DNA of 64,000 nucleotides from Ornithodoros turicata (taxonomy: Eukaryota; Arthropoda; Arachnida; Ixodida; Argasidae), in contig NW_026999404.1 of NCBI RefSeq assembly GCF_037126465.1, forward strand, positions 806,001-870,000, given 5' to 3'. The notes under the pieces are model-generated. The model worked only from the letters and a program-made list of their open reading frames with translations. It did no database searches and had not been told where the DNA came from. Of this stretch, positions 1 through 10,341 are shown one piece after another (position 1 is the stretch's first letter; every line of letters starts with the position of its first letter). The translations under genes and the position numbers were made by a program.

Positions 1-448
1 AGATAGCGAAACCAAAACCGGGATTGTCACACACCAACATCGCCCCCTAGCGGGAACATTTCCACGCTCGGGCTGCTCCGCGTGTTTATTTGTATTGTTA
101 ATCACCGGTCTCTTTGTATGGAAGGGGAGGGTCTGACCTCCCAGGCCGATTCTATTGAGCCTAGTGGGCTGTGGAAGCGAGGGGAGCAAAGAGGGGGGAG
201 AGCTCCTTTTCTTTTTTAGCTGCTGGAGGGCGGTTATGGTCTAACACCTCCAATCTCGAGTGAAAAGGTCGGATTTGGCGAAGTATTTTTCGACTGTGAG
301 ACGCCTACAAAGGAGAAATTAACCCATTATTTAAAAGGAACCAGAGGAAAACGTTACGAAATAAAGTTGCGACGAAGACAACGAGCAACAGGAACAACCC
401 CGGTATAAATGGATGTAATGACGTCATATCTTCTCTGGAAAGAGACTG
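1..448. other. unassigned flank
   Basis: I see no coding potential, tRNA or recognisable repeat here. The stretch is mixed sequence with purine-rich patches around 180-215. Confidence 0.4.
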
Positions 449-718
449 CGTGGTCCTATTGGTTCTCAGGATCACGTTACCTCTCCGGAGGCTGTCAGAC
501 GGTACCCGGAGGTACCCGGGTTCGAATCCCGGTGCCGGCTGTGCTGTCTGGGGTTTTTCCTGGGTTTTCCTCGGACGCTTTCAGACATATGTCGGCACAG
601 TTCCCTTAGAAGTCGGCCCAGGACGCACATTCCCCCAGGGCGTGAGTCGTGACGTTGCCCACATACGTGAGGCCGACAACGGCAAGCCCTATCACCACCA
701 CCACCACCACCACCAGCA
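449..718 (+). repeat. tRNA-derived SINE, type A
   Basis: A RNA polymerase III B-box (GGTTCGAATCCC) lies at about 511-522. It is followed by a core (CTGGGTTTTCC, then ATGTCGGCACAG, then GTCGGCCCAGGACGCA) and a type A tail (GTGAGGCCGACAACGGC) ending in a (CAC)n run at about 691-716. The same body recurs at 5789, 6030 and, truncated, at 6276 and 7406. The head is diverged, so the left edge is approximate. The (CAC)n tail encodes a poly-His run in short reading frames; that is not a gene. Confidence 0.85.
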
Positions 719-999
719 TCGGAGTGGCATGCCATGATATCTGACCAGCACCACTTCGGGAATCGTAATTTCTGCACGACTATTAGTTCTGCTGCAGTAA
801 TGCATCGGCCACAGGGCCACAAGGAGTACAAGGAAGTACAAGTACAACATTGCCATACAAATGGTTTGGGCTGAGGTCAAGTCTACTGTACAAAGCTGCA
901 CACAGTATTTTTGAGGGGCAATTGCAACTTCGATCATTTTATGACGTGTGTCATGGACATGAAATCAATGTAACCTCGATAGCACGTTGCGTGCTAAGC

Positions 1000-1175
1000 A
1001 ATTTTAGCGTGATTGTTCGCTGAGCTCAAGGTCGCGGGTTCAATCCCGGCCGAGGACGGTAGCAATGTGGAAGAAGTAAACATTGCTTCTTCCAGCACAG
1101 TGTGTCGGAGATTTCCAGCGCACGGAACCCCAGGTGGCAGACCCTGCGGCAGTGCAGTATGTAGCCAAACAAGTG
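1000..1175 (+). repeat. tRNA-derived SINE, type C (diverged)
   Basis: A B-box (GGTTCAATCCCGG) and the following CCGAGGACG match the head of the intact type C SINE at 49920-50197. The body is diverged; a short match (CACGGAACCCCAGGTGG) parallels CACGTTAAAGAACCCTCAGG in the other copy. Edges are approximate. Confidence 0.6.
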
Positions 1176-1319
1176 TAGGCGGGTTCACCTTACGTGAAGC
1201 TTTACTTCAAATTATTTTTAATTTAATCGGAGACATAGCCCTCTGAAACACTTGGTCCGAGACTGACCCGATATTATCTGGACAACAATTCGCGATAGAA
1301 CACCGAGCTTTAAATCCTA

Positions 1320-1535
1320 CCACCGACAGTGCGGTCTGACGTTTTCCCAGGGTTTTCCGAAGACTTTCCAGACGAATGTCGGCCCACTTCTCCCTGAAGC
1401 CGGCGCAGGTACGCATACTAACCCCTTGTCACCCGCTCCTTCCTGCTGTCCTCTCTCCATCTGTCCACATCTGTACGTCGCTGCCACAGTTGCTTCGCGG
1501 CGCAAACACGGAAAAACGATAAAAATAAAAACGCA
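1320..1535 (+). repeat. tRNA-derived SINE, type B (5' end degraded)
   Basis: The core (TTTTCCGAAGACTTTCC, ACGAATGTCGGC) is shared with type A, but the tail differs: CTGCTGTCCTCTCTCCATCT, CTGTACG, GTTGCTTCGCGGCG, then an A-rich end. The same tail occurs at 15923-16215, 53550-53760 and, reversed, 2003-2262. Confidence 0.75.
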
Positions 1536-2002
1536 GCTTTATTTTTGTCTTACTGACCATTTTGAACCCTATGCTTCAGCATTACCTGCACCTTCAGTGA
1601 GTCCGCCCACCGTTTTCATAAAGACGTTCTCGCTAATGTTGTTGGTAATAGTGATGACTTGGACATCATAACGATACCGCCGTCACTAAACGAGATTCTG
1701 CGATGGAAAGAGAGGGCGCGGTCCAATCACGGATGGCCCTACTGTACTTCCGGTTCCGTTCGAAGGACACGCGAATGCCGCCATCACTGATGAGCACATG
1801 GCGTGCTCTATTCTGACAGAGTGGGGCATTAAGCGCCGTTTTGCATGTCAGACGGTTATTGGACTTATAGGCAGCTTGCCTCACATTACTACGAGGGTAC
1901 TCCGGGTAAATGTCTGCCGACGCTGTAAAAGGTACCGACGAGCAAATGTGGAAACGAAATTGCATCACGATACCGGTGATTTTTTTTTTATTCCGCGTTA
2001 GC
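1536..2002. other. unassigned
   Basis: No gene or known repeat recognised between two type B SINEs. A T run at about 1981-1990 may belong to the end of the adjacent minus-strand SINE. Confidence 0.4.
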
Positions 2003-2262
2003 GTGGCGAGGCAACTGTGGCTATGAGCGGCGTACAGATGTGGATAGATGGAGAGAGGACAGCAGGAAGGAGTTGGGGACCGGGGGGAGTTAGTATGCGT
2101 CCTCGGCCGACTTCAGGGGGAACTGTGGCGACATTCGTCTGGAAAGTCTTCGGAATACTCAGGGAAAACCTTATACAGCACACACCCGGTGGTAGGATTC
2201 GAACCCGCGACCTCCAGGCCTTCAGCACGGCATTGGCTATCACCAACGAGCAGGGCGCCTTG
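2003..2262 (-). repeat. tRNA-derived SINE, type B, near full length
   Basis: Read on the minus strand, a tRNA-like head (GCGGGTTCGAATCCTACC around the B-box) precedes the shared core and then the type B tail ending GCCACAGTTGCCTCGC. It is one of the two most complete type B copies in the window. Confidence 0.85.
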
Positions 2263-2404
2263 ACGCGTTCGGCAAACCGATCGGTGAAAAGTGATGTACC
2301 GATACAAATAACACTATACAGCAGTTGACATGCATCATGATAACATGCGGTAGGAATGCTAGGCATACAATGGAAAATGACAATGGAATTATCGCTTTTT
2401 AACA

Positions 2405-2475
2405 TACAATGGAAATTGATGTTCTGAGGCTGGAACACTGAAGAAAGGACAACACAACCGGCAAGCCTCAACTAG
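2405..2475. repeat. short interspersed repeat shared with 9381
   Basis: TTGATGTTCTGAGGCTGGAA, then GAAAGGACAA, then AAGCCTCAA, recurs in the same order at 9378-9433. It probably comes from a dispersed retroelement end (possibly Penelope-like), but no coding sequence is attached. Confidence 0.5.
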
Positions 2476-3346
2476 AGTAGCTATTTCGCTGTACCTTAGC
2501 TCGTGGATTATGAAATGTCCAAACCCTATCCGTGCTAATCCCCATTGAGAACGGCAACACGTAGAAGATGAAATGTAGCATACTCAGATCATCGTTGCTC
2601 GATGCGCACAAACAGCACACCACAACACCAGTCAGACGAGGATAAACGAGCGGCGTAAAAAGAATGCATGAAAAAAATCTCGTTTGTTTTGCGAAATTGT
2701 TTTTTCTTTCATTGTTTTTTTTTTGCACTATGTGTTTGGGAGGCACGTAATCGACAGTAGATGCGTCGGCAGTCACTTCCCTTCTTAGACGGTGTTCTGT
2801 AAAGGTGGCTTCACCGTGCGGAACGCAAGCCACGAGGGTAAGCGCACTTCACCGGCTGAAGATTTCCATACGCAATCTACAGGACCTGACTCCCCTCTTC
2901 GTATACGCTTCGGAATCTAGGGATATCAAAACTGAGTCATGTACGGCCAACACAAGTGATAAAAAGATAAAAACATGGAAACTACTGCTCGCGACACGGT
3001 TGCCTGATATCGCCGATATGTTGATGAGGAGACACTGAAATCGATGATGACGACCATGCATGGCAGAGAAGCAATGTTGCCAGATGTGGGTGTAAATTAG
3101 GGTCCTCGTGACGTCGTTCTTCTCCAATCTAGCAATTAAATTTATAATACTTTACAGCATAAATTTGGCAGGGTTCTGAAGACACGGGACTTAGTCCGCA
3201 GTGGCAGTCAAAAGAATCAAAGGCAGCCAACAGTGCTGGGTACGCAATCATTGTAATAATAAATACGATGTGTACAACATACAACATATGACAAAACGTG
3301 AACGGGCAAAGGCGCCCATTATGTACTAATGTGGGGGCGATAGAGT
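2476..3346. other. 3' flank of the M13 gene, no gene seen
   Basis: This lies downstream of the minus-strand M13 gene. Short T-rich runs occur around 2700-2730. I saw no canonical minus-strand AATAAA close to the stop codon, so the polyadenylation site is not assigned. Confidence 0.4.
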
Positions 3347-5605
3347 TCACCAGAAGTTGCATCTCGCCGCAGGATTCAACTTAGCCCCGACTTTGCAGCG
3401 AAACACTCTGGCGAACTCCTCAAAGTTCATCAGCGCCAAGTTGGTCAAGACAGCGCTAGGCACAATTCTCAGCTTCTTCTGCAAGCGCATTATGTCGCTG
3501 CGTGGATGGTGATCGCACGTTGAAAGCGCGTAGTTGACGAAGAACAACGTCCTCGCGTCCAGCACCTTATGCTTGCTCACTTTCATTTTCAAGCGCGAAG
3601 GCGCGCGCTCCAGGAAGGAGTCGTACAGTGGAGACAAGAGAGCCACCTCGCGGACGATTCTGTTTATGTCGACGTAAAGCTCCCAGTTCCTCATATCAGC
3701 ATTGGGCCAGTACATGCGCGCATACTGGTCAATCAAACAGCTCTTCAAATTCTTAAAATTGGTCGAGGTCTTGTCGCCCCACCAGAGCCCCAGCCCGAAC
3801 TTCTCGTCGACGTACGCGCCGAACTCGTCAACGGCCCTCAGCACGCCCTCCAGTATCGGCCTTCCAACCACAGGGACGAAGCCGCTGTCTATTACGTTAG
3901 AGACGTGGCTCAGGAACCCAACGATGGCTTGCGGTATAAACACCACGTTCCTCAGGTGGAAGTAGACCGCCTTGGGCTCGAAGACGCGACCTGGGTACTT
4001 GGCGTCGAAGTCCAGGTTGGGAGAGTTGGAGGCAAAGTATATCTTCCTGGTGTGCTTCAAGAGCTTCGCGTAACTCTTCAGCGGCTCACTTTCGTTGAGT
4101 CGTGGTGACGCAATGCCGTAGTAGAGAGCGGGCCAGTAAAGACTCGGAGCTGTCCCGAAGATATCGTGAGTCATCGACTGGAACTTAACTGCCGCGATGG
4201 TCTTCTCGCGTTCTTCAGCCATCCAGGATATGGTTCCGGTACGACGGAGTAAAGATCGCATCAGAGAGCGCACGAGTTGCATGACTTCCTTGTCGTAGTG
4301 AGTCCTATAGACGCTGGGGAAGTTCTTGGAAAGCGACATGCGCGCCAGCATCGCTGTGCCGTAGCGATAGACCCTTTCCAGGAGACCCATGCAGGACAGT
4401 ACGCGGTCGGGGATGCCGCTCAGGCCGGAGTACTCGTGGCTCAGCAGCATCAGAAGCGGGTTCCACCCTGGAAGCATCGGGGACAACAGCGCAACTATTC
4501 TCAATCCGATATAGTTGACCGTAGTTAGCAGCGGTGTCTCTTCAATAACCAATGGCAGCTTCTTGAAGAACGCACAGCAAACGCATATGACCAGGTCTTC
4601 CGAGGTGTTCCTGGCGTCGCTGAAGACGACGTCCAGAAACGCCTTCCAATTCCACTTGGTTCCGTTCCAGAGTTCGCCGACTTTGATCTTCTCGTATATC
4701 GGTAGTGCGTCAACGGAGTTGATCGACTCAAGAAGTTTCTCGAACGCTACAATGTCGCTGGCGATTCTTACACTGGCGTTCGCCGTGGTGCCGAACTTTT
4801 GGAACACTTTACTCAATCTCGCTTCGTACGTCGAAACGGGGACACCCGTCAAGTTTCGATGCAGAACGAACCTTCTTAGCAGCGTGTGAGGAGGGATCAA
4901 ATGAATCTGATGGAACGATGCCACGAAATCTTGGACTAGAACCACTTCTGCAAAAGGACTGAAGCCGAAGTTTCGCTCCATTTTTGCGGTCACCGAAACG
5001 ATGCTTACATTCCTTGGAGCCTTCTCGTACGGCCAACCTCCGATGCCTATGTCTTGCAAGACGTCTCTCAAGCCATCCCAAGTCGTTTCGCGAATGTCTG
5101 TGTACGTGCAGATTCTCAGTAATTCGGTAGATTGGTACATGAAGCTCCAAGAACCGTAGCTATCGCTCGACGCCGCCAGGTGTCGCGAAAGGACGTCGTC
5201 AACGTCTGACATGAGCTGAGCAGTGGCGAACTGCGTGAAAGGCTGGTATTGAATCGTCTGCGTTTTGAACCAGGACGCGGAGCAGACAAACGAGTAGAAG
5301 TCGTCGCAGGGGTCGACCGAGACGTTAAGACGTCCCCAGAGGTAGTCCGCCTGCCATCTGCAGGCTGCACTGTCACATTCAGAGTCTTCGTTGAGTTCGG
5401 GCTCGTGCGAGACCGACTGGTGTACCGCGTTCGGCGGTTGCTGGCGGAAGTACTGGGCTAGGGCCTTCAAGGAAGCCTCTGTCTGTACCTTGAGACGCAT
5501 CGTCAGGACGGTGCAAAGAATACCGAGCAAGAAGCTGATCCAGATGCAAGTGAACACAGCGCATAGTTGTTTCCGCATGTTCAGGGCCAGTGCGTTCCGA
5601 GGCAC
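3347..5605 (-). CDS. M13 (neprilysin-like) family protein, predicted catalytically inactive
   Basis: A single intronless frame of 752 residues, about the length of a whole neprilysin/ECE protein. A short cytoplasmic N-terminus is followed by a hydrophobic segment (about residues 14-36), which suggests a type II membrane protein. The M13 N-domain signature is present: C77, C82, PCDDFY (99-104), C108. The C-terminus carries LFFVNYAL (about 687-694) and a final CKVGAKLNPAARCNFW that matches the family end. The zinc site is lost. By alignment, HExxH corresponds to VDEFG (592-596). The downstream ExxxD motif falls in YVDINRIV (about 644-651), which lacks the usual Glu and Asp pair. A complete, uninterrupted frame argues against recent decay. 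M13 families are expanded in arthropods and include inactive members. The first Met is used; Met10 would also keep the membrane segment. Role unknown: binding or scavenging of peptides is an inference. Confidence 0.9.
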   Translation of the reverse strand: MPRNALALNMRKQLCAVFTCIWISFLLGILCTVLTMRLKVQTEASLKALAQYFRQQPPNAVHQSVSHEPELNEDSECDSAACRWQADYLWGRLNVSVDPCDDFYSFVCSASWFKTQTIQYQPFTQFATAQLMSDVDDVLSRHLAASSDSYGSWSFMYQSTELLRICTYTDIRETTWDGLRDVLQDIGIGGWPYEKAPRNVSIVSVTAKMERNFGFSPFAEVVLVQDFVASFHQIHLIPPHTLLRRFVLHRNLTGVPVSTYEARLSKVFQKFGTTANASVRIASDIVAFEKLLESINSVDALPIYEKIKVGELWNGTKWNWKAFLDVVFSDARNTSEDLVICVCCAFFKKLPLVIEETPLLTTVNYIGLRIVALLSPMLPGWNPLLMLLSHEYSGLSGIPDRVLSCMGLLERVYRYGTAMLARMSLSKNFPSVYRTHYDKEVMQLVRSLMRSLLRRTGTISWMAEEREKTIAAVKFQSMTHDIFGTAPSLYWPALYYGIASPRLNESEPLKSYAKLLKHTRKIYFASNSPNLDFDAKYPGRVFEPKAVYFHLRNVVFIPQAIVGFLSHVSNVIDSGFVPVVGRPILEGVLRAVDEFGAYVDEKFGLGLWWGDKTSTNFKNLKSCLIDQYARMYWPNADMRNWELYVDINRIVREVALLSPLYDSFLERAPSRLKMKVSKHKVLDARTLFFVNYALSTCDHHPRSDIMRLQKKLRIVPSAVLTNLALMNFEEFARVFRCKVGAKLNPAARCNFW

Positions 5606-5788
5606 AGCGGTGCTGATGCCAGCTAGACCAAACTGCGCGTATCCTCTGTTCCAAAGAATGGTACAGCGCAGACCGTTGCTGTCACGCGGTCACAGAACTA
5701 CTTCTTCTTCCTCTGTCTCTGGCCGTCTTCCACGAAGGGACATTGGCCAGGGCTAAACTATGCCTAAACACGTGGTAAAAAGTGGATC

Positions 5789-6029
5789 TCAGTGGTTAGC
5801 GTGATGGCCATGTCACGTCGAGACTTGGAGGTACCCGGGTTCGAATCCCGGTGCCGGCTGTGCTATCTGGGTTTTTCTCTCAGACGCCTTCAGACATAGG
5901 TCGGCACAGTTCTCTTAGAAGTCTGCCCAGGACGCACATTCCCCCAGGGCGTCAGTCGTGACGTTGCCCACCTCTGTGAGGCCGACAACAGCTAGCCCTT
6001 TCACCACCACGGCCAAGACCACCATCACC
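5789..6029 (+). repeat. tRNA-derived SINE, type A
   Basis: The head (AGTGGTTAGCGTGATGGCCA), B-box (GGTTCGAATCCC), shared core and type A tail with CACCAC repeats are all present. It ends directly against the next copy. It begins about 180 bases upstream of the M13 start codon. Confidence 0.88.
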
Positions 6030-6266
6030 AGTGGTTAGCGTGATGGTCATGCCACGTCGAGACTGGGAGGTACCCGGGTTCGAATCCCGGTGCCGGCTGT
6101 GCTGTCTGGGGTATTTCCTGGGTTTTCCTCAGACGCTTTCAGCCATATGTCGGCACAGTTCCCTTTCTCCCTCGGCCCAGGACGCACATTCCCCCAGCCC
6201 GTTAGTCGTGACGTTGCCCACCGCTGTGAGGCCGACAACGGCGAGCGCTTTCACCGCCACCACCAC
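6030..6266 (+). repeat. tRNA-derived SINE, type A (tandem neighbour)
   Basis: A second full copy, in direct head-to-tail contact with the previous one: the CACCATCACCA tail of the first meets GTGGTTAGCGTGATGG. It carries a (CCA)n-like tail. Confidence 0.88.
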
Positions 6267-6275
6267 CTAAACGTG

Positions 6276-6326
6276 ACTATGTTTCGCAACTACGGCGAGC
6301 TCTTTCATTACCACCACCACCACCTA
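6276..6326 (+). repeat. 5'-truncated SINE type A tail
   Basis: GACAACGGC-like text followed by CTTTCATTACCACCACC repeats the last about 50 bases of the type A SINE without head or core. Confidence 0.6.
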
Positions 6327-6463
6327 TGCCTTCGCCGCGTCTATAAGACAGAGTCCAATCCAAATGACATGGAGCTGCAGGCGCCTGTAGTGGCAGCCAC
6401 CCTGCTCCAAGACAGTTTTCCTTTTTTTGTTCCTTTTTCAGATAATACTTAGTTACTTATACT

Positions 6464-7535
6464 ATGACTGATGAGGATGATGAATGTGTGTGTACAGACA
6501 GTGGACTTGGTCCTCACCGGGATGCCGCCTTCATTCAAGTCTCCGAGATATTTCATGCGGATGCCAAGCGGCTTCCACTGACCACTCTACAGAGGACATT
6601 AACGGACCACCTAAATCGCTACGCGCAGTACTTGATTGTTGCAACGGACGCGTCGGTTTCTGCGGAGCGCGCTGGAGCTGGCTTGTACTTCCCACAGCTT
6701 GATTTCCAGTTTCCGGTTCGCCTCCCTGACTTTACCCCACCCTTTGACAGCGAGTTGTTAGCTATGGCCCTTGCCCTTAGGAGGGTTCCTCCCGCCTTCG
6801 AACAAGTTATCCTGCTGTCGGACTCCCTATCTGTCATTTCAGCCTTGGCGTCGCCCTCAGGCTTCCGGGCGCCCTCAGAGTCATTGGTATCCATCTTGGC
6901 TCGGCTTGCCCCACCTCATATTCGCAACGTCATAATCACGTGGATTCCTGGCCACTGCGGACTCACCCTTAACGAAACCGCTGACACCCTCGCTAAAATG
7001 TCCCTCTCCGGAGAGATTCTTCCTCTCCTCCCAGTACTTGCTCGCACTTCTGTTGCCAGGTATAGACGGCTCACAAGTCTGTCTCGAGCTGCCCCCCCAC
7101 GCCCGCCATATGAACACCTCGTCTTTTCGTGGAACCCTAACCTCTGCAGCTCAAGGCAGACAGAAGTCTTGGTGACGAGAGCTCGATGCCTGGCGCTGCC
7201 GCTAAATTTTTACCTCCACCGTGCTGGACGGTCTTTGTCCCCTGCTTGCCCCCACTGTGGCCAGGATGAAACAACTGAACACTTCTTGCTAACCTGCTCT
7301 CAGCTCGGCCAATTACGCCGCAGATATATCTGGACACCCTTACGCTTGTTAGGAGCCCCACTCTCATTGGCGTCAGTGTTGTCTCTCGGAGCATCACACA
7401 CTGCGTTGCCCACATACGTGAGGCCGACAACGGCAAGCCCTTTCAACATCACCACCACCACCACACACTGCGCTCTGTCATAGGGCTGTGGTAGCGGGTC
7501 TTGCATCCTACATCGTGCTCTCCAACCGCTTCTAG
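6464..7535 (+). pseudogene. LINE polyprotein C-terminus: RNase H plus zinc knuckle, broken by a SINE
   Basis: RNase H landmarks in order: TDASVS (first Asp), DSELLAMALAL (Glu), LLSDSLSVISAL (Asp), and HCGLTLNETADTLA (His and final Asp). A CPHCGQDETTEHFLLTC motif follows, as is usual at the C-terminus of such LINEs. The frame as it stands stops at 7481-7483 after running through a SINE fragment. Removing the insert and one copy of its 11-base target duplication (67 bases, so a frameshift) lets the frame continue for 20 more codons to TAG at 7533-7535. The insertion therefore came after the LINE and disrupted an otherwise open C-terminus. Confidence 0.8.
7395..7472 (+). repeat. 56-bp SINE type A tail inserted in the LINE, with 11-bp target duplication
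   Basis: CACACACTGCG at 7395-7405 and again at 7462-7472 flanks a 56-bp fragment of the SINE type A 3' end (CACATACGTGAGGCCGACAA onward). The perfect flanking duplication shows insertion by target-primed reverse transcription of an extremely 5'-truncated copy. Confidence 0.88.
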
Positions 7536-8034
7536 TCACTTCCTTCCTACACTCATACACTTTCACGCACACACACATTCATACAGCCATCCTTTTGGCC
7601 CTGCATAGTCGTCATACGCATATTCCTACATACGTGCATATCAAGTTCCTGCATTAGTCATCACATGTCATATATGTCATAAGATACTTGGATCCGACTT
7701 GGCCTTAGTTCCCATCATTACTGCACAGACATAAACAAATATCTCACGCCCCTTTTGTCCTGGCCAATCTCCCTTAGTGGCTCACGGCCATTATCTCATT
7801 GGTAGAAGAAGAAGAAGAAGAAGAGACGCTGCGGTGCAGTGCGTGTGAGCGTGCGAACGACGCACCATGCGTACATATGAAGACCATGTGAAGAATGAAA
7901 AAGTACAAATGTTACATGGACTATGTTATCTAGAAGCGGTAAAGTGATTAACAAACGATGCGATGCAAGACGGACCGACTCGACTCTACCGTCTGAACTG
8001 CCCGAAACTGATAACGAATCATGACTGAACAGCG

Positions 8035-8235
8035 CACAAGAGGGACAAGGAACACAGAACGACACGGACAAGCGCTGACTTCCAACTAAAAGCAGCATTA
8101 CAAAAAAAGAAAAAAAAAAGCAATGAACAGGTATACAAGAAGAATCGCAACAGTAGATATGTAGCGTGCAAGGAGAATGTAATCTATCAGATTCCTCTCA
8201 CATGCGGCAAACAATATGTAGGGCAAACGCCGTGG
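8035..8235. mobile_element. Penelope-like element remnant
   Basis: Plus-strand text at about 8179-8232 reads IYQIPLTCGKQYVGQT, the GIY-YIG signature seen in the large copy at 18160-19784. Just left, CGGACAAGCGCTGACTTCCA (about 8065) matches the reversed 3' end of that element (compare 16250-16275). The two halves are in opposite orientation, as in the inverted Penelope pair further right. Confidence 0.6.
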
Positions 8236-9380
8236 TTGCTAGACTCGTTTACGCGACCAGGCTTTCTATATGTAGATGGCGTTGGTAAGTTCCTTTTTTT
8301 TTCTTTTTTTCTAGGCGTGTCGCGAACCGAAAACAACAAGAAAACGACCTTTTGTTAAAAGTCCGTGGAATAGTTCGAATAAAGTTCGACAGGTCTGCGC
8401 ATGCGCGACTTAAGAACAAGACTTTTCGATGGCTGAAGGAACCTCTTTGTAAATCACTTTACGAACGCGAGAAAAACGTTTTTGGTCTCGGGAACCATAT
8501 ACTGCACACATAAACATGACATGAAACATACGCAACGCACACGGTTTGCAGTCACGTGCTGGGCCGCTATCCTCAGTCCTCAAGGTGTACCTCGTTCTGT
8601 ACTTGTCTACCTTGTAGTGTACAGTTTATATGTACGCAAACGCCACTGTAATGTTTATACTAATACCATCGTTGAGGTTGTGGCACCATCTCCGCCCTGG
8701 CTACTTGCCCTTTGCCGTTTGTGTTTCTTCAGTGGCTCGTGCCATTCATCTCTGTATTTTGCCCCTATAGCTCGCATATACAATATGATAAAAAGGGCAC
8801 TGCCAGAAGAAACAGAAGGAACGTGAGATTGAGACACACCGATGCGCTAACGTCAAACACTTTATTTTGAAAAACGGTAACCCACCTCCTTAAATACACG
8901 TCACCCTACCGGTTGTTTCCTTCACTACTACACTTGTCGAGGTACGCCAGCTCCTTACCTTACAGTGCTATGGAATAACTCTTTAGTCGTTCTATCATGA
9001 TTTCCCGCGATACACACACACACTGATCCGACATCGCATATAGGCAGCATATAGAATACTTTTTATTCCGTTTCGTGCGGTACCCTTTTAGTTATACGCT
9101 CCTCAGAGTTTGTGCAAACTGCTCATCTCCGGAGAGCTAGTGATAGCTACGGAATGGCGAGCCGTCTGCACCTGAGATACAACTATTTCTGAAGCCTTAC
9201 ACGGATTTCAATGTTTCAACGACATCATTCCTGATGTCGTTGAAAAATTGAAACACATATAACACATATAAGGAATCACAAAGGAAGCACAAAAAAGCCA
9301 ATGCTTTGCTTTTAAAAGGAAAATAAAAAAACTAGTCGAACTATGCGAACCTCGTCGAAAAGTTCGAAGACGAGACAATT
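8236..9380. other. no gene seen; possible hAT-like element
   Basis: TAGGCGTGTCGCGAAC at about 8312 and the reverse complement of TAGGGATGTCGCGAAC at about 9613-9628 could be the terminal inverted repeats of one element of about 1.3 kb. Both outer flanks are T-rich (TTCCTTTTTTTT), so a target duplication cannot be called. The interior has no transposase. Confidence 0.3.
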
Positions 9381-9545
9381 GATGTTCTGAGGCTGGAACA
9401 CATATAGAAAGGACAAATACATACAAAGCCTCAAATGCTTAAGCAATTAATGATGAAATATTGGTAGAGCCGGTAATCCAGAAGATGTGGGTTCGAGCTA
9501 CCTACAGCTGGCTAACCTTTTCATTGACTTCCACCTTTCATCAAT
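9381..9545 (+). repeat. tRNA-like interspersed repeat
   Basis: It starts with the block also present at 2405-2475. It then has a tRNA-like section (GGTAGAGCCGGTAATCCAG, GTGGGTTCGAG) followed by CTTTTCATTGACTTCCACCT. It is not a tRNA gene: the acceptor stem and the second half of the B-box are missing. Confidence 0.5.
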
Positions 9546-9639
9546 AAGTTCGAAGATTCGTCGAACCATTCGAATCCCCAGGTTCGACATCGAACTTCGT
9601 GGTTCGAAAGACGTTCGCGACATCCCTAGTTCCTTTTTT

Positions 9640-10341
9640 TTTTCCTACCAGCTCTCACTCCACCAATAAAAGGACGTCAAACCTTTCCCAGTGCATCACA
9701 TAATGAAGCTGTAACGAGATTCATTTGATTGGTTTGAAGCCGTACTATGGCCCGTTTCGCGCATTCATGCCACCCAAAAAGGTCCAACACGTGGGCATAT
9801 ACGCGTAACGTTTCAGGCGTTATACACTACCACTCACACAGGCGGCAGGCACGCCGTATAGTACCTTTCAACCACGTCTATATTAAACCACTATCCGGCA
9901 TCCCCCAAGCAGCGTGCCTGTGTGTGAAACCTACCGCAAAGCGACCCCTTTGAACACCTATCCACCCGAGCGTAAACAACGACGGCGCATGGTCACGTGG
10001 TCACATAGAGTGGATGCAGAGCCAACGTTTCGTATTCAATAGGTGGAGTACAGTGGACGCCGTCTAGCGGAAAGGTCGAGATAAGTTGATGACGCGGCTC
10101 CTGTTAGAGTGGACTCTCACGCGCAGAGACCTTTTAAACTCAATGGAGCGTGGACGCTGGAGAAGTTTACGCTGGTCGCGTCTCATATTGGACTCATCTA
10201 ACGCCACGTCGTAGAGAGAGAGAGTACGTATAGATGCGTGCGACATCTTTGTGGCCGGGATGGGAAAAACAGTTTTGAGTTAAGTATGTAAACGCTGGCA
10301 ACAACGGTATTGGCTGTGACATCTAGAATATCACTTTGACT
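9640..10341. other. unassigned
   Basis: No gene or repeat family recognised. There is a short GA run at about 10212-10223. Confidence 0.4.

Larger units (their letters stand above)
6464..7822 (+). mobile_element. 5'-truncated non-LTR retrotransposon with RNase H (I/R1/LOA/Jockey-like)
   Basis: The 3' part of a LINE: an RNase H domain, a cysteine motif and a 3' untranslated region that ends in a (GAA)n run at about 7803-7822. RNase H is typical of the I group of non-LTR elements. No reverse transcriptase precedes it, so the copy is 5' truncated. Its left edge is set by the reading frame and is approximate. Confidence 0.75.

Noticed and set aside
450..831. Frames with poly-His or poly-Trp runs
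   Set aside because: They are translations of the (CAC)n tail of a SINE on either strand, not genes.
8312..9628. Strong call of a hAT element from TAGGCGTGTCGCGAAC-like ends
   Set aside because: Both flanks are T-rich, so the 8-base duplication cannot be verified; kept only as a low-confidence note.
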